A DNA stretch of 64,000 nucleotides from Strigamia acuminata (Eukaryota > Arthropoda > Chilopoda > Geophilomorpha > Linotaeniidae): the NCBI GenBank assembly GCA_949358305.1, contig OX442316.1, forward strand, positions 17,298,001-17,362,000, read 5' to 3'. Below the pieces are notes generated by a model. It ran no database searches. It had not been told where the DNA came from and saw nothing but the letters and a program-made list of their open reading frames with translations. A program made the translations under genes and the position numbers. Each line of letters opens with the position of its first letter. Positions within the stretch are counted from its first letter, which is position 1. Shown in pieces: positions 18,949 to 30,000 of the stretch.

Positions 18949-19482
18949 CCGTCTTCCCTCGAATATAACGTCATGACGTTATATTCAAGTTTTTTCAAAA
19001 ATCGCTGTTTTCAAAAGTTTTAGCGATTTTTCGAATATAACGTCACTTCGTATATAACGTCATGACGTTGTATTCGAATACAACGGCATGACGTTATATT
19101 CGAGTTATATTTGAGAAGCTTTGCGGGGTGCGCTTTTTACAGGCGCGATGCCAGGAAGCATTGAACTGAAAATGAATTGAACACGAATTGGACACAAATT
19201 AGACACGAATTGGACACGAATTGAAAACGTACTGTATATTTTGAACTTGAAATTTCAAATCAAATTTTTTTTTCTTCAAAATTACATTACCAAATACTGA
19301 TTTTTCAGAAATTTTACAAAAAAATTCTGATTTTTCAGAAGTTTTACAACAAAATTTCTGGTTTTTTAGAAGTTTTACAACAAAATTGTGATTTTTCAGA
19401 AGTTGTACTAAAAAAACACGATACAACGTCACGACGTTGTGTTCGAATACAACGTCATGATGTTATATTCGAGGGAAGATGG
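18949..19482 (-). mobile_element. TIR element Tcgt-like, copy 1 (534 bp)
   Basis: Terminal inverted repeats CCGTCTTCCCTCGAATATAA and its complement at the right end. Subterminal palindromes of the form aacgtcatgacgtt and an internal 11-22 bp cacgaattgga array fill the body. The right end is followed by TA; the left end lacks it. It is in opposite orientation to copy 2 (20615-21203), with which it shares its whole sequence. No coding capacity. Left and right flanks come from different places in the array backbone (see findings). The element name is only descriptive. Confidence 0.85.
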
Positions 19483-19842
19483 TAATTTATTGCTACGATG
19501 TGAAGATGGGTTTACGGTTGTTGTTTATTAATACCAGATGGCGAACGAAGTCTTAAGTTGGCTTCTGGGTGCGACGCACGATTCGAACTACGGTAGTGAA
19601 ATCAAAAGCATTGTATTTCTAAATTAAATAATAATAATAATAAAATTAAAATAATAATATTTTTTTTTCACAAAAATTAATGAAACGAACAAAAAAAAGA
19701 TACGAAATCGAGTACGAATCTGCCGGCACTGGAGTTCACGGTTGGGTCTTTCTACAAACAATGGATTCTCGTGTAAACAAACAAATTGCAATTTACAAAT
19801 GGCGGCAAATTTGTCTGGGATTCTGGCGGATCAAAATGTGGT

Positions 19843-19876
19843 GGGGAAGACCGAGGTTCGATTCCCCATCGGGGAG
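19843..19876 (+). pseudogene. Decayed tRNA-Asp 3' half (type A unit)
   Basis: ggggaagaccgaggttcgat then tccccatcggggag is close to the T arm and acceptor end of tRNA-Asp. The B box GGTTCGATTCC is perfect, but there is no D arm or anticodon arm ahead of it. Confidence 0.6.
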
Positions 19877-20065
19877 ACTTTCTTTTGTATCAAATTTACT
19901 TTTTTTTTACTTCAATTTTTAAATTTTCCTTTATAAAAAATAATTTTCGGTTCTATCGACAGTGAAATTTTCATTTTTTGTATTTTATTTCCCCAATTAA
20001 AAATTATAAAAAAAATCCATTGATTTATATATAGTATTTTTGGAGAAAATAAGTATGTGATCATA

Positions 20066-20137
20066 TCCTCGATAGTATAGTGGTCAGTATCCCCGCCTGT
20101 CACGCGGGAGACCGGGGTTCAATTCCCCGTCGGGGAG
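20066..20137 (+). tRNA. tRNA-Asp (GUC), copy 3
   Basis: Identical by eye to copy 2 over 72 nt, with the same upstream phrase (tatgtgatcata) and the same downstream gagaagtgtttgttttt. Full cloverleaf and internal A and B boxes are present. Confidence 0.95.
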
Positions 20138-20614
20138 AGAAGTGTTTGTTTTTGTTTTGTTTGACAATTTTATTTTAGTCAAAAATTATTATTTCATGTT
20201 TATACATTCATACATTGCAAAAAAAATTAATGAGAGATAAAATATATAAACATAATTATTTTAATTGAAACAAAATTAACCGCTACCTCACTCATGGCAC
20301 CTGGCTACGGCCCAGTGCGCCCGAGCGCTCACAAGCGACCCGAGGCAGCGGGGTTAGGACCAGGTTGCACTCCCAACCAAACAATATTTCTTTGAGATCG
20401 TCTTATATACCGTTTATTTCTTTGTGTCTTTTAAAATGGGGCAATGGGAGTCAACTCACTGCAATAATTAATTCGTTTAACAATTATTGCGGGATTATTT
20501 CAATCCTATTTAATAAACTGATAATCTATTTATTTATAAACTTCAACAATGAATTGTTGGTAACAATAGCGAGTTTTTAATGTAAATACAAATAACTACC
20601 GTTGTTGATTACTA

Positions 20615-21203
20615 CCGTCTTCCCTCGAACATAACGTCATGACGTTGTGTTCGAATACAACGACACCTGACGTTGTATTCGAACACAACGTCATGACGTT
20701 GTATTGTGTTTTTTTAGTACAACTTCTGAAAAATCACAATTTTGTTGTAAAACTTCTGAAAAATCAGAAATTTTTTAAAATTTCTGAAAAATCAGAAATT
20801 TTTTGTAAAATTTCTGAAAAATTAGAAATTGGTATTGTAATTTTGAAAAAAAAAATTTGATTTGAAATTTCAAGTTCAAAATATACAGTACGTTTTCAAT
20901 TCGTGTCCAATTCTTGTCCAATTCGTGTCCAATTCTTGTCCAATTCGTGTCCAATTCTTGTCCAATTCGTGTCCAATTCGTGTTCAATTCATTTTCAATT
21001 CAATGCTTCCTGTAAAAAGCGCACCCCGCAACGCTTCTCAAATATAACTCGAATATAACGTCATGACGTTGTATTCGAATACAACGTCATGACGTTATAT
21101 TGGAAGTGACGTTATATTCGAAAAATCGCTAAAACTTTCAAAAACAGCGATTTTCGAAAAAACTTGAATATAACGTCATGACGTTATGTTCGAGGGAAGA
21201 CGG
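20615..21203 (+). mobile_element. TIR element, copy 2 (589 bp), TA target duplication
   Basis: CCGTCTTCCCTCGAACATAA at the left and its near complement at the right, flanked by TA at 20613-20614 and 21204-21205. The unoccupied sequence gttgttgattactaatacca survives in a paralogous unit near 18254-18273, so the TA is a true target duplication. The interior has repeats of tccaattcgtg and ctgaaaaatcagaaat but no open frame. TA duplication and TIRs point to a Tc1/mariner-type transposase acting in trans; the superfamily is inferred. Confidence 0.92.
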
Positions 21204-21397
21204 TAATACCAGATGGCGAACGAGGTTTTAAAATGGCGTCTAACACGTACGATTAATTAAAACCAGAAAATCAAAAGTATTGTATTTATAAGTAAGAAGA
21301 ATAATTTTTTTAATTAAAGATTTACTATTCTTAAAAAACAAATTAACGGTACGATTTGGTACAAAGTCGAGCACGAAGTGCTGTCCGCACTTATTTT

Positions 21398-21439
21398 CAC
21401 TGTCCCGTGGGAGACTGGAGTTCGGTTCTTCGTCGGGAG
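21398..21439 (+). pseudogene. Decayed tRNA-Asp 3' half (type B unit)
   Basis: cactgtcccgtgggagactg then gagttcggttcttcgtcggg, the counterpart of 18461-18502 in the next higher-order unit. Confidence 0.6.
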
Positions 21440-22900
21440 ATTTCTTTTAAATTTAGGACAGTTTTATTTTTGTTGAAAAATAATTGATTTACATTTGTAC
21501 AATTTTGTCGATTGAAGTACCATGAAAGACAGACAATCTTTTTAATGTATATTACCCGATATAAACTTTGGTTTGGACTTTTTAGAAAGCAAAATATTAA
21601 TGCGAGATAAAATAAAATGACAAAACATTTTTCTAATCTAAATTGCAACTAAAATAACCGCTACCTCTACCACACTTACTACCCAGAATTTGCCAACATA
21701 TTCGATGTCGAATAAACCGGATCCAATTCCGTATGACTTATGCGCAATTCCCGAACGAGTAGATGCGCAATTCCGCTAATTTGCGGTAAGATTTGCGCGA
21801 AAGTTTGCTTTCCAAACGAGTAGATGCGCCAAGATGTGCGCCAAGATGTGCGCCAAGATGTGCGCCAAGATGTGGGCCAAGATGTGCGCCAAGATGTGCG
21901 CCGATTTGCGTGAAGAGGCTCGTGACAAATCCCAAGCAGCAAAGCATGGCAGATGAGGTAGCGGGGTTAGGACTAGATTGCTGTCCTAACCAAACTAGTA
22001 TGCTTTCAGATTGTCTTATATACCGTTTATTTCTCACTATCCTTCAAAATGGGGCGTCAGAAGTCAATACTTTGCAATAATTAATTCGTTTAACAATTCA
22101 TGCGGGATTATTTAAATCCTTTCAAGTAAACTTGTAATCTAATTATTCGCCAACTCTAATAATGAATAATTACTTTATTGTGATAACAATAGCAATTTTT
22201 TTGATGTTGGTACAAATAATTACTGTTGTTGTTTATTAATACCAGATGGCAAACGAGGTCTGAAATCGGCGTATTCCATGAACGATTAAAACCAATTAAA
22301 TCAAAAGCAGAATATTAATTATTTTCGCAATCATTTTTTAATAAAAAGTTAAGAAAATTTAAAAAAAGCAAATGAAATATCTATGAACGAAATCAATGTA
22401 TGCGTCGCCTGCGCTTGCGCACTTGAGCTGGAGTTTAGACATGTTAAGTCGAGGTGTCTACTCCTACGAGGCTGGGACGACGATCCGATGGAATAAATCA
22501 AATTACGGGTTACAAATTGAAGCGAGTTTTGATCGAAGGCTAATTTATTGCTACGATGTGAAAGGTGGGATTACGGTTGTTGTTTATTAATACCAGATGG
22601 CGAACGAAGTCTTAAGTTGGCTTCTGGGTGCTACGCGCGATTCGAACTACGGTAGTGAAATCAAATCAAAAGCATTGTATTTCTAAATTAAATAATAATA
22701 ATAATAAAATAATAATATTTTTTTTAACAAAAATTAATAAAACGAAGAAAAAAAAAATACGAAACCGAGTACGAATCTGCCGGCACTGGAGTTCACGGTT
22801 GGATGTTTCTACAAACAATGGATTTTCGTGTAAACAAACAAACTGCAATTTACAAATGGCGGCAAACTTGTCTGGGATTCTGGCGGATCAAAATGTGGTG

Positions 22901-22933
22901 GGGAAGACCGAGGTTCGATTCCCCATCGGGGAG
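22901..22933 (+). pseudogene. Decayed tRNA-Asp 3' half (type A unit)
   Basis: gggaagaccgaggttcgatt then ccccatcggggag, nearly identical to 19843-19876, with an intact B box and acceptor 3' strand. Confidence 0.6.
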
Positions 22934-23118
22934 ACTTTCTTATTATCAAATTTACTTTTTTTACTTCAATTTTTAAATTTTCCTTAATAAAAAATAATTT
23001 TCGGTTCTATCGACGTTGAAATTTTCTTTTTTTTGTATTTTATTTCGCCAATTAAAAATTAAAAAAAATTCATTGATTTATATATAGTATATTTGGAGAA
23101 TACAAGTATGTGATCATA

Positions 23119-23190
23119 TCCTCGATAGTATAGTGGTCAGTATCCCCGCCTGTCACGCGGGAGACCGGGGTTCAATTCCCCGTCGGGGAG
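23119..23190 (+). tRNA. tRNA-Asp (GUC), copy 4
   Basis: Same 72 nt as copies 2 and 3. The flanks are also nearly identical, showing that unit duplication rather than separate insertion made the copies. A run of T follows in gcgtttgttttta. Confidence 0.95.
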
Positions 23191-23890
23191 AGAAGCGTTT
23201 GTTTTTATTTTGTTTGACAATTTTATTTTAGTCAAAAATAATTATTTCATATTTATGCATTCATACATTTATACATTCGTTGTAAAAACAATTCCAATTT
23301 AGTTGCAAAAAAGTTAATGAGAGATAAAATATACAAACATAATTTTTTTAATTGAAACAAAATTAACCGCTACCTCACTCATGGCACCTGGCTACGGCCC
23401 AGTGCGCCCGAGCGCTCACAAGCGACCCGAGGCAGCGGGGTTAGGACCAGGTTGCAGTCCCAACCAAACAACATTTCTTTGAAATCGTCTTATATACCGT
23501 TTATTTCTTTGTGTCCATTAAATTGGTGCAATGGGAGTCAACACACTGCAATAATTAATTCGTTTAACAATTCTTGCGGGATTATTTCAAACCCTTTTAA
23601 CAATCTTATAACCTATTTATTTAGCAACTTCAACAATGAATTGTTACTATAACAATAGCGAGTTTTTAATGTAAATACAAATAACTAACGTTGATGATTA
23701 CTAATACCAGATGGCGAACGAGGTTTTAAAATAGCGTCTATCACGTAATTAAAACCAGTTACATCAAAAGTATTGTATTTATAAGTAAGAAGAATAATTT
23801 TTTTAATTAAAGATTTACTATTCTTTAAAAACAAATTAACGGTATGATTTGGTACAAAATCGAGCACGAAGTGCTGTCCGCACTTATTTT

Positions 23891-23932
23891 CACTGTCTCG
23901 CGGGAGACTGGAGTTCGGTTCTTCGTCGGGAG
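23891..23932 (+). pseudogene. Decayed tRNA-Asp 3' half (type B unit)
   Basis: cactgtctcgcgggagactg then gagttcggttcttcgtcggg. This is the least decayed of the type B halves, as it keeps the anticodon stem CGCGGGAGAC. Confidence 0.6.
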
Positions 23933-25050
23933 ATGAAATTTTCTTTTTCTTTTAAATTTAGGACCGTTTTATTTATTTTTGTTGAAAAATAATTTATTTA
24001 CCTTTGTACAATTTTGTCAATTGTAGTATCATGAAAGAGAGACAATCTTCTTAATATATATTATCCGGTGTAAACTTTGGTTTTGACTTTTTAGAAAGCA
24101 AAATATTAATGCGCGATAAAATAAAATGACAAAACAATTTTTTTAAATTGCAACAAAAATTACCGCTATCTCACCTCACCTTACTTACTACATAGGATTT
24201 CACCAACATATTTGATTGTCCCTGGACTGACCAAGGAATAACCCAGAGCCGGATTCGGCTACACTTCCGATTGCGCAAAGATGTTGCGCCCTTGGACTAA
24301 TAGTGGCAAATCCTATGGTAGCAGCAAAGCATGGCTGACGAGGTAGCGGGGTTAGGACTAGGTGGCCGTCCTAACCAAACTAGCATGCATTCAGATTGTC
24401 TTATATACCGTTTATTTCTCATTATCTTTCAAAATGGGGCGTCAGAAGTCCATACTTTGCAATAATTAATTCGTTTAACAATTCGTGCGGGATTATTTAA
24501 ATCCTTTTAAGTAAACTTATAATCTGATTATTCGCCAACTCCAATAATGAATAATTACTTTATTGTGATAACAATAGCAATTTTTTTGACGTTCGTACAA
24601 ATAATTACTGTTGTTGTTTATTAATACTAGATGGCAAACGAGGTCTGAAATCGGCGTATTCCACGAACGATTAAAACCGATTAAATCAAAAGCAGAATAT
24701 TAATTATTTCCGAAATCATTTTTTAATAAAAAGTTAAGAAAATTTAAAAAAAGTAAATGAAATATCTATGATGAAACGAAATCGAGCACGATGTGTGCGT
24801 AGTCTGCGCTTGCGCACTTCAGCTGGAGTTTAGACATGTTAAGTCGAGGTGTCTACTCCTACGAGGCTGGGCCGACGATCCGATGGAATAAATCAAATTA
24901 CGAGTTACAAATTGAAGCGAGTTTTGATCGAAGACTAATTTATTGCTACAATGTGAAAGGTGGGATAACTAGGGTTAGATCTAAACACAAACAAAGGATT
25001 CCCGATGCAAACAAACAAGTTTACAAATGGCGGCACTGCTGTCTGGTATA

Positions 25051-25859
25051 CATTCTTTAATTATATTATTATAATTAATATTTTATACACTATTTATTTG
25101 AGACACTATTTATTTTGTTTTTATTATGATTTTTTCAGGTTATAAGTCTGTGAATACTGATCGATGATTTCTTGTTGGTAAAGTAAACAAAATTTAATTT
25201 GGAAACATTTGCGGTGATTTCTATTTTTCTACACAGATGGCGATACTGGTTTTGCAAGGCGCTTTAGTAAAGGCTTTTCATGGTTCAATGTTTTGTTACT
25301 AGATGTCGTCCGCGTGCAATTTCAAGTGTGATTGTGAGTATGTGGAAGTTATTTAAAAGTTTTACTGTTTAAAATTTTAGAATAACAAGAATAATAATTT
25401 TGTTGATTTTATAATGTTGGTGTTTCCTTCCCTCGTGTTCCGGTGTTTGTTGATGCGATCTGTCGGTTCCTTTATTTGAATTTGAATCGTCTGTTGCACA
25501 GATAAATAATGGTTGGCATTTCTTCTGTATAGCAGATGTCGAAAATTGCTTTTGTTCTGGTTAATTACATTTCAAACTTAGTCGAGTGTGTGCACATTAA
25601 GCATTGCCAACATCTAACAATTATTTAATGCGAATTCATATGTAAAAAGAATTTTTGCACATGAATATCTAAACACTATAAAGCGACCCGCCCAAAAAAA
25701 TATTTAAAAAAAAAAAGTGTAACATCAACAAAAGTTGGTAAAACACTTCGTTATAAGAGAGTAAACTGGTAATTTAATCCAATTCGTTAGCGAATTACCG
25801 CTAAATGAAAGGATCGGCAAATTTCAATAGTGGATCTAGAGGTTCTTGCAGTTCGTGCA
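25051..25859. other. AT-rich stretch between arrays
   Basis: Nothing recognised. Contains cacagatggcgatact-like sequence near 25235 that recalls the cagatggcg motif of both arrays. Confidence 0.4.
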
Positions 25860-26545
25860 GGTGAAGGGCCCCATGCTCTGTGGGGCCCCAGAAATCCAAA
25901 AAAAATATACAGAATCTTCAAAATATATATTTTTTAATAATGGGTCCAAAAACGCTGCGAAAAGGGGCCCTTGATGCAAAATTGTGGGTGAAGGGCCCAA
26001 TGTGACTGCGTGGCTCCCAAGATTTAAAAAATAAAAATTTCTGTAAAGAATATTTAAAAATTAAATTTTTTGGATTTTTTTTTACAATTTGGGCCCCAAG
26101 AAAGGCTGCGAGAAGGGCCCCCCAATGCAAAATTGTGGGTGAAGGGCCCAATGCGACTGCGGCGACCCCAAAATTAAAAAAAAAAAAATTTTTTTGGAAC
26201 TATTTTCTTAATTTGGGCCCCACAAAGGCTGCGCGAAGGGGCCCTTAATGAAAATCGCGGGTGAAGGGCCCAATGCGAGTGCGGAGCTCCCAAAATTTAA
26301 AGAATATTTGGGAAAAAAAATTTGGATTTTATTTTTATAATTTTGGCCCCAAAAAAGGCTGCGAGAAGGGGCTCTCAATGCAAAATTGTGGGTGAAGGGC
26401 CCTATGCGACTGCGGCGGCCCCAAAATTAAAAAAAAAAAATTTCCTTAAAAATATTTATAAAAAAAAATTTTTTGGAATTATTTTTTTAATTTGGGCCCC
26501 CACAAAGGCTGCCAGAAGGGGCCCCCAATGCAAAATCGCCAGGAC
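25860..26545. repeat. GGGCCC-rich degenerate tandem array, about 120-150 bp units
   Basis: About five units, each with gtgaagggcccaatgcgact, gcggcggcccc, an A/T-rich spacer, gggccccaaaaaggctgcga and agaaggggccc. Starts of the gtgaagggcc phrase are near 25860, 25990, 26140, 26260 and 26390. Related single fragments lie at about 27285-27325 and 53897-53940. Open frames through it are by-products. Confidence 0.8.
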
Positions 26546-27461
26546 CCGGTGGAAAATACGTAGTTATTTTTTTTTTGGTCTCTTTCTTAGAGTAATGTGA
26601 TTAAATATCAGAAAAATTGGAACATGATGAAACGGACATTGAAAAAAAAATAGTTTGATGTTTGTGCTGGAGGATAGTAATAGGTACACGGATCTCCATG
26701 GTAACCGAAATCAATTGGACTGGATTGAAATTTAGGAAGGAGTAGTAGCCACACAAATGCAGTGTTAGTCGGAAGGGTCAGTGTGGCGTGGGCTAAGAAA
26801 TGTTGGCACGTGAACACGTGAAGTCAGTGAGGCGATTTGCTCAATAAATCCAGCGACCCGAGGGAAGGGATAAGGTTGGGCGGGATCAGCCATTTGGAAG
26901 CGAGTTCACCTCGTGTTTGTTGCGAGTTTGGCATCCGTTGCAAATGCAGAACTTTTCTGCTTATTTGCTCATGCGATCAAATTGTGGAGTTGAAAGAAAG
27001 AAAAGGCAAACACTACTTAAGTGACATTCACTAAGTTTGCTTTTTTGTTTTAATACTTTTTGTGGATTAATTTGATTGAATTTTAGCATTTTTATTTGCT
27101 GGAGCTGATGGGGTTTAGAGATCGGGAAACAATGTGTAAGCGATGAATCAGGAGTGGGTTTGTAGTTTGTAGGTTTTTGTGGTTGTGGGAGATGGGTCTC
27201 TTGGGGCTGCGGGATCTATTAATTTTAAGATGAAAGTTTTTGCGCTAGAGAATTTTTTAAATATATGTATTTTTTCTTTTAATTAGGGTGCCAAAAAATG
27301 GCTGCGAGAAGGGCACACAGACTAGAAATCCGTATGTCAATATTTTCTTGCAAAATAAGTTGGATTTGCAGGCGGATAAATGCATTTTTACGGGAAATAA
27401 ATTTGTGTTGAACTGAAAAAATTGCATATTTATGCTAATTAATGAATTTTTATGTGAAATA
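26546..27461. other. No gene seen; one GGGCCC-array fragment
   Basis: Mixed sequence with a decayed GGGCCC-array fragment near 27285-27325 (ggctgcgagaaggg). The frame at 26837-27034 is not recognisable. Confidence 0.4.
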
Positions 27462-28060
27462 ATGCCTTTTCATGTGGAAAAAATGCTTTTTCATGTGGAA
27501 AAAATGCTTTTTCATGTGGAAAAAATGCTTTTTCATGTGGAAAAAATGCTTTTTCATGTGGAAAAAATGCTTTTTCATGTGGAAAAAATGCTTTTTCATG
27601 TGGAAAAAATGCTTTTTCATGTGGAAAAAATGCTTTTTCATGTGGAAAAAATGCTTTTTCATGTGGAAAAAATGCTTTTTCATGTGGAAAAAATGCTTTT
27701 TCATGTGGAATAAATGCTTTTTCATGTGGAAAAAATGCTTTTTCATGTGGAAAAAATGCTTTTTCATGTGGAAAAAATGCTTTTTCATGTGGAAAAAATG
27801 CTTTTTCATGTGGAATAAATGCTTTTTCATGTGGAAAAAATGCTTTTTCATGTGGAAAAAATGCTTTTTCATGTGGAAAAAATGCTTTTTCATGTGGAAA
27901 AAATGCTTTTTCATGTGGAAAAAATGCTTTTTCATGTGGAAAAAATGCTTTTTCATGTGGAAAAAATGCTTTTTCATGTGGAAAAAATGCTTTTTCATGT
28001 GGAAAAAATGCTTTTTCATGTGGAAAAAATGCTTTTTCATGTGGAAAAAATGCTTTTTCA
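27462..28060. repeat. 21 bp minisatellite, about 28 units
   Basis: The unit is atgctttttcatgtggaaaa plus one A, almost perfectly conserved. Since 21 is a multiple of three, several frames on both strands stay open for about 200 codons; these are artefacts. Two units carry ggaataaatg instead of ggaaaaaatg (27711 and 27816), spaced exactly 105 bp, five units, apart. The last stretch decays into caaaaaaaacattcagg. Confidence 0.97.
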
Positions 28061-29325
28061 GACAAAAAAAACATTCAGGCAAAAAAGTAAATTTGCGTTC
28101 AAATAAAATGCATTTTTATACAAAAATAATGCATTTTCAAATAAAAAAACATATGCGTTAAAGACAAAAAACGTGCATTAAAAACAAAAAACATGCATTA
28201 AAGACAAAAAACATGAAATTTTATTTGAAAAAATGCATTTTGTAGTCAGTTTGTACCGTTTATGTGGCGTTCCTTTAGAATTAGGAGGGTCTCGGGCATC
28301 TGCCCCCTTGGCCCACCTCTTAATCCGGCCTTGGACATTGGTGCATCTCGTGTTTTTGTAGCAGGTTTTACTCTGAAAACTCTTGAACTGCGATCATCAG
28401 CAGGCGCATTCAAGAAAGCTTAACACGACCATGCTAGACCGTATTATAAAATTTGACCCGAGAATCTCGTGTAAAATTCCACGTTGACCTTCGTGGCACG
28501 ATAAAAATAACACAACCTTTGGAAGGGCAAGTCACGTCTTTCATCATGTAGCCAGGTGTTAATACTACCAACGCTGCTTTGCAGTTGCAGCGCCAGTTCG
28601 ATTCAAGAACGAGTCGTGCTAATTCTCGTGTTGGGTTAATTCTTTATTGAATGCTTCTAGTGATGTCAAAGACGTGGCATATGGATATTGAACGCCCGAT
28701 TCTTTGTTCTCCGCTTTGCTGGACATGTTTAGCACGTTTCAGGTTCACTTAATGTTGATTATGAAATACAAGCACGCTTTGGTCAATGTTGAAAGCATAT
28801 TTGAAACTGTCAAATTTCGAAACTGCTTATTAATTATTCACTTGACACATCAAACATTCATCAAGCAATTTGAGAGTATATGTTTGGAGGTGAAAGGGGG
28901 AATTTCTTGAAATTTTGTTAGATGGTAATTTATGCTTGGAGAAGGTGTAAGACAAACAGCAGCTGCAATTGACATGTTAGCAAGTGGATTTTCCAGGTCA
29001 TTTGAATCTGTATTTTGACATATTTGTTGCTTTTTCAACGAGAAATGTTCACAAACAAATTTGACTTAATTTTTTTTGATGTTACGCAATTTGATCCACA
29101 TTTGTAACTCATGAGGGCTTTTCATGCCCTCCTAATCCCTTAATCCGAGACTTAATTTGTTAAAGTGGAAGTTTCTGCATGACTTAAAAATGGTGTAAAT
29201 AAGTTTAGGCATTGATCTAACTTATTTTAATGATGAATAAATTCTTGACCTGAGGATTTTTTTTTTATGTACTTCTTGGAATGAAATGAAATTTTCTTCA
29301 CTTAGTTTAATGAGTTGGGATTAAC
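28061..29325. other. No gene seen; short A-rich repeats at the left
   Basis: 28080-28235 holds degenerate repeats of acaaaaaacatgcattaaag, a likely decayed shoulder of the minisatellite. The rest, to 29325, shows no supported feature. Confidence 0.45.
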
Positions 29326-29683
29326 TAACAAGGGGAGGGCACCAATAAGCTATCACAGATTGTTGTAATATTAAACAAGAAGGATTGTTATATCATGCTG
29401 AATGAGACCCTAAAATAATTTCATTCCATAAACAGCCAACAATGCAAACAATGAGCTGAAAGTTGGCACTATTTTGTCTGTGTATACATCAAATCTGAGC
29501 AATCAGGCCTAGTGTATGAATACTGTAAACAACAGTTGCTAGGTAAAAAATAGTTCCAAGATCTAAGTTCAATTTTATCATTTGAGATTCAATGATGTCA
29601 TTTCCTCTTTTGATATCACATGACATATGACATCAGAACTTTGTTCAACAACATGACTGTCTTCATGAAGACAATAATAGTTT

Positions 29684-29757
29684 GTAGTGGTGGTCCAGTG
29701 GTTAAAGCAATGGACTAGGTATCTTTCCACACAGGTTCAAATCCTGTTGAGTGTGAA
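29684..29757 (+). other. tRNA-like segment in the left palindrome arm
   Basis: A-box-like TGGTCCAGTGG (29691-29701) and a good B box GGTTCAAATCC (29734-29744) lie 43 bp apart, as in a tRNA. The T stem ACAGG/CCTGT pairs, but the acceptor stem has mismatches and the anticodon region is too short, so this is not a functional tRNA. The D arm resembles tRNA-Glu. Confidence 0.6.
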
Positions 29758-29930
29758 AATTTTTACATTTATTTTTGTTAAATTTTAGCAGTTATTTTAA
29801 TGTTTGTAATTTTATATTTGTTTTCAGAAAATTTTAATTTGATTAATTTTAATTTTTTAACAAATATAAAATTACAAACATTAAAATAACTGCTAAAATT
29901 TAACAAAAAATGAATGTAAAAATTTTCACA

Positions 29931-30000
29931 CACAACAGGATTTGAACCTGTGTGGAAAGATAGCTAGTCCATTGCCTTAACCACTGGACCACCACTACAA
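29931..30000 (-). other. tRNA-like segment in the right palindrome arm
   Basis: The mirror of the left segment: B box complement at 29938-29948, A box complement at 29981-29991. It differs at a few bases (TTAAGG for TTAAAG, TAGCTA for TAGGTA), so the two arms have started to diverge. Confidence 0.6.

Larger units (their letters stand above)
16330..25050. repeat. Higher-order tandem array carrying tRNA-Asp genes
   Basis: Backbone phrases recur in a fixed order: a ttatataccgtttatttc block (18058, 20403, 22015, 23491, 24403; decayed near 16810), an aattaattcgtttaacaatt block, and a taccagatggcgaac block (about 17026, 18270, 19532, 21206, 22241, 22590, 23703, 24629). The last leads into three follow-on types: type A (decayed tRNA half then intact tRNA-Asp), type B (decayed tRNA half only) and type C (neither). 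The higher-order period, after removing transposon insertions, is about 2.46 kb (tRNA copies at 20066 and 23119 are 3,053 bp apart and contain one 589 bp insertion plus its 2 bp duplication). Each sub-unit also has a variable cassette between ccgctacctc and gaggtagcgg or close variants. Confidence 0.85.

Noticed and set aside
18708-18998. 96-codon minus frame ending at a GTAAGT-like donor in a cassette
   Set aside because: Its left part runs through the TIR element and the counterpart cassette at 21690 does not keep the frame.
27462-28060. CRISPR-like array
   Set aside because: Units are contiguous 21 bp repeats without spacers, in eukaryotic DNA.
27439-28161. Frames of 93-229 codons with heptad-like MWKKCFF or AFFPHEK repeats on both strands
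   Set aside because: They are translations of the 21 bp minisatellite; a period divisible by three keeps all frames open.
29684-30000. Calling the palindrome's tRNA-like segments as tRNA genes
   Set aside because: Acceptor stem mispairs and the anticodon arm cannot form a normal 7 nt loop.
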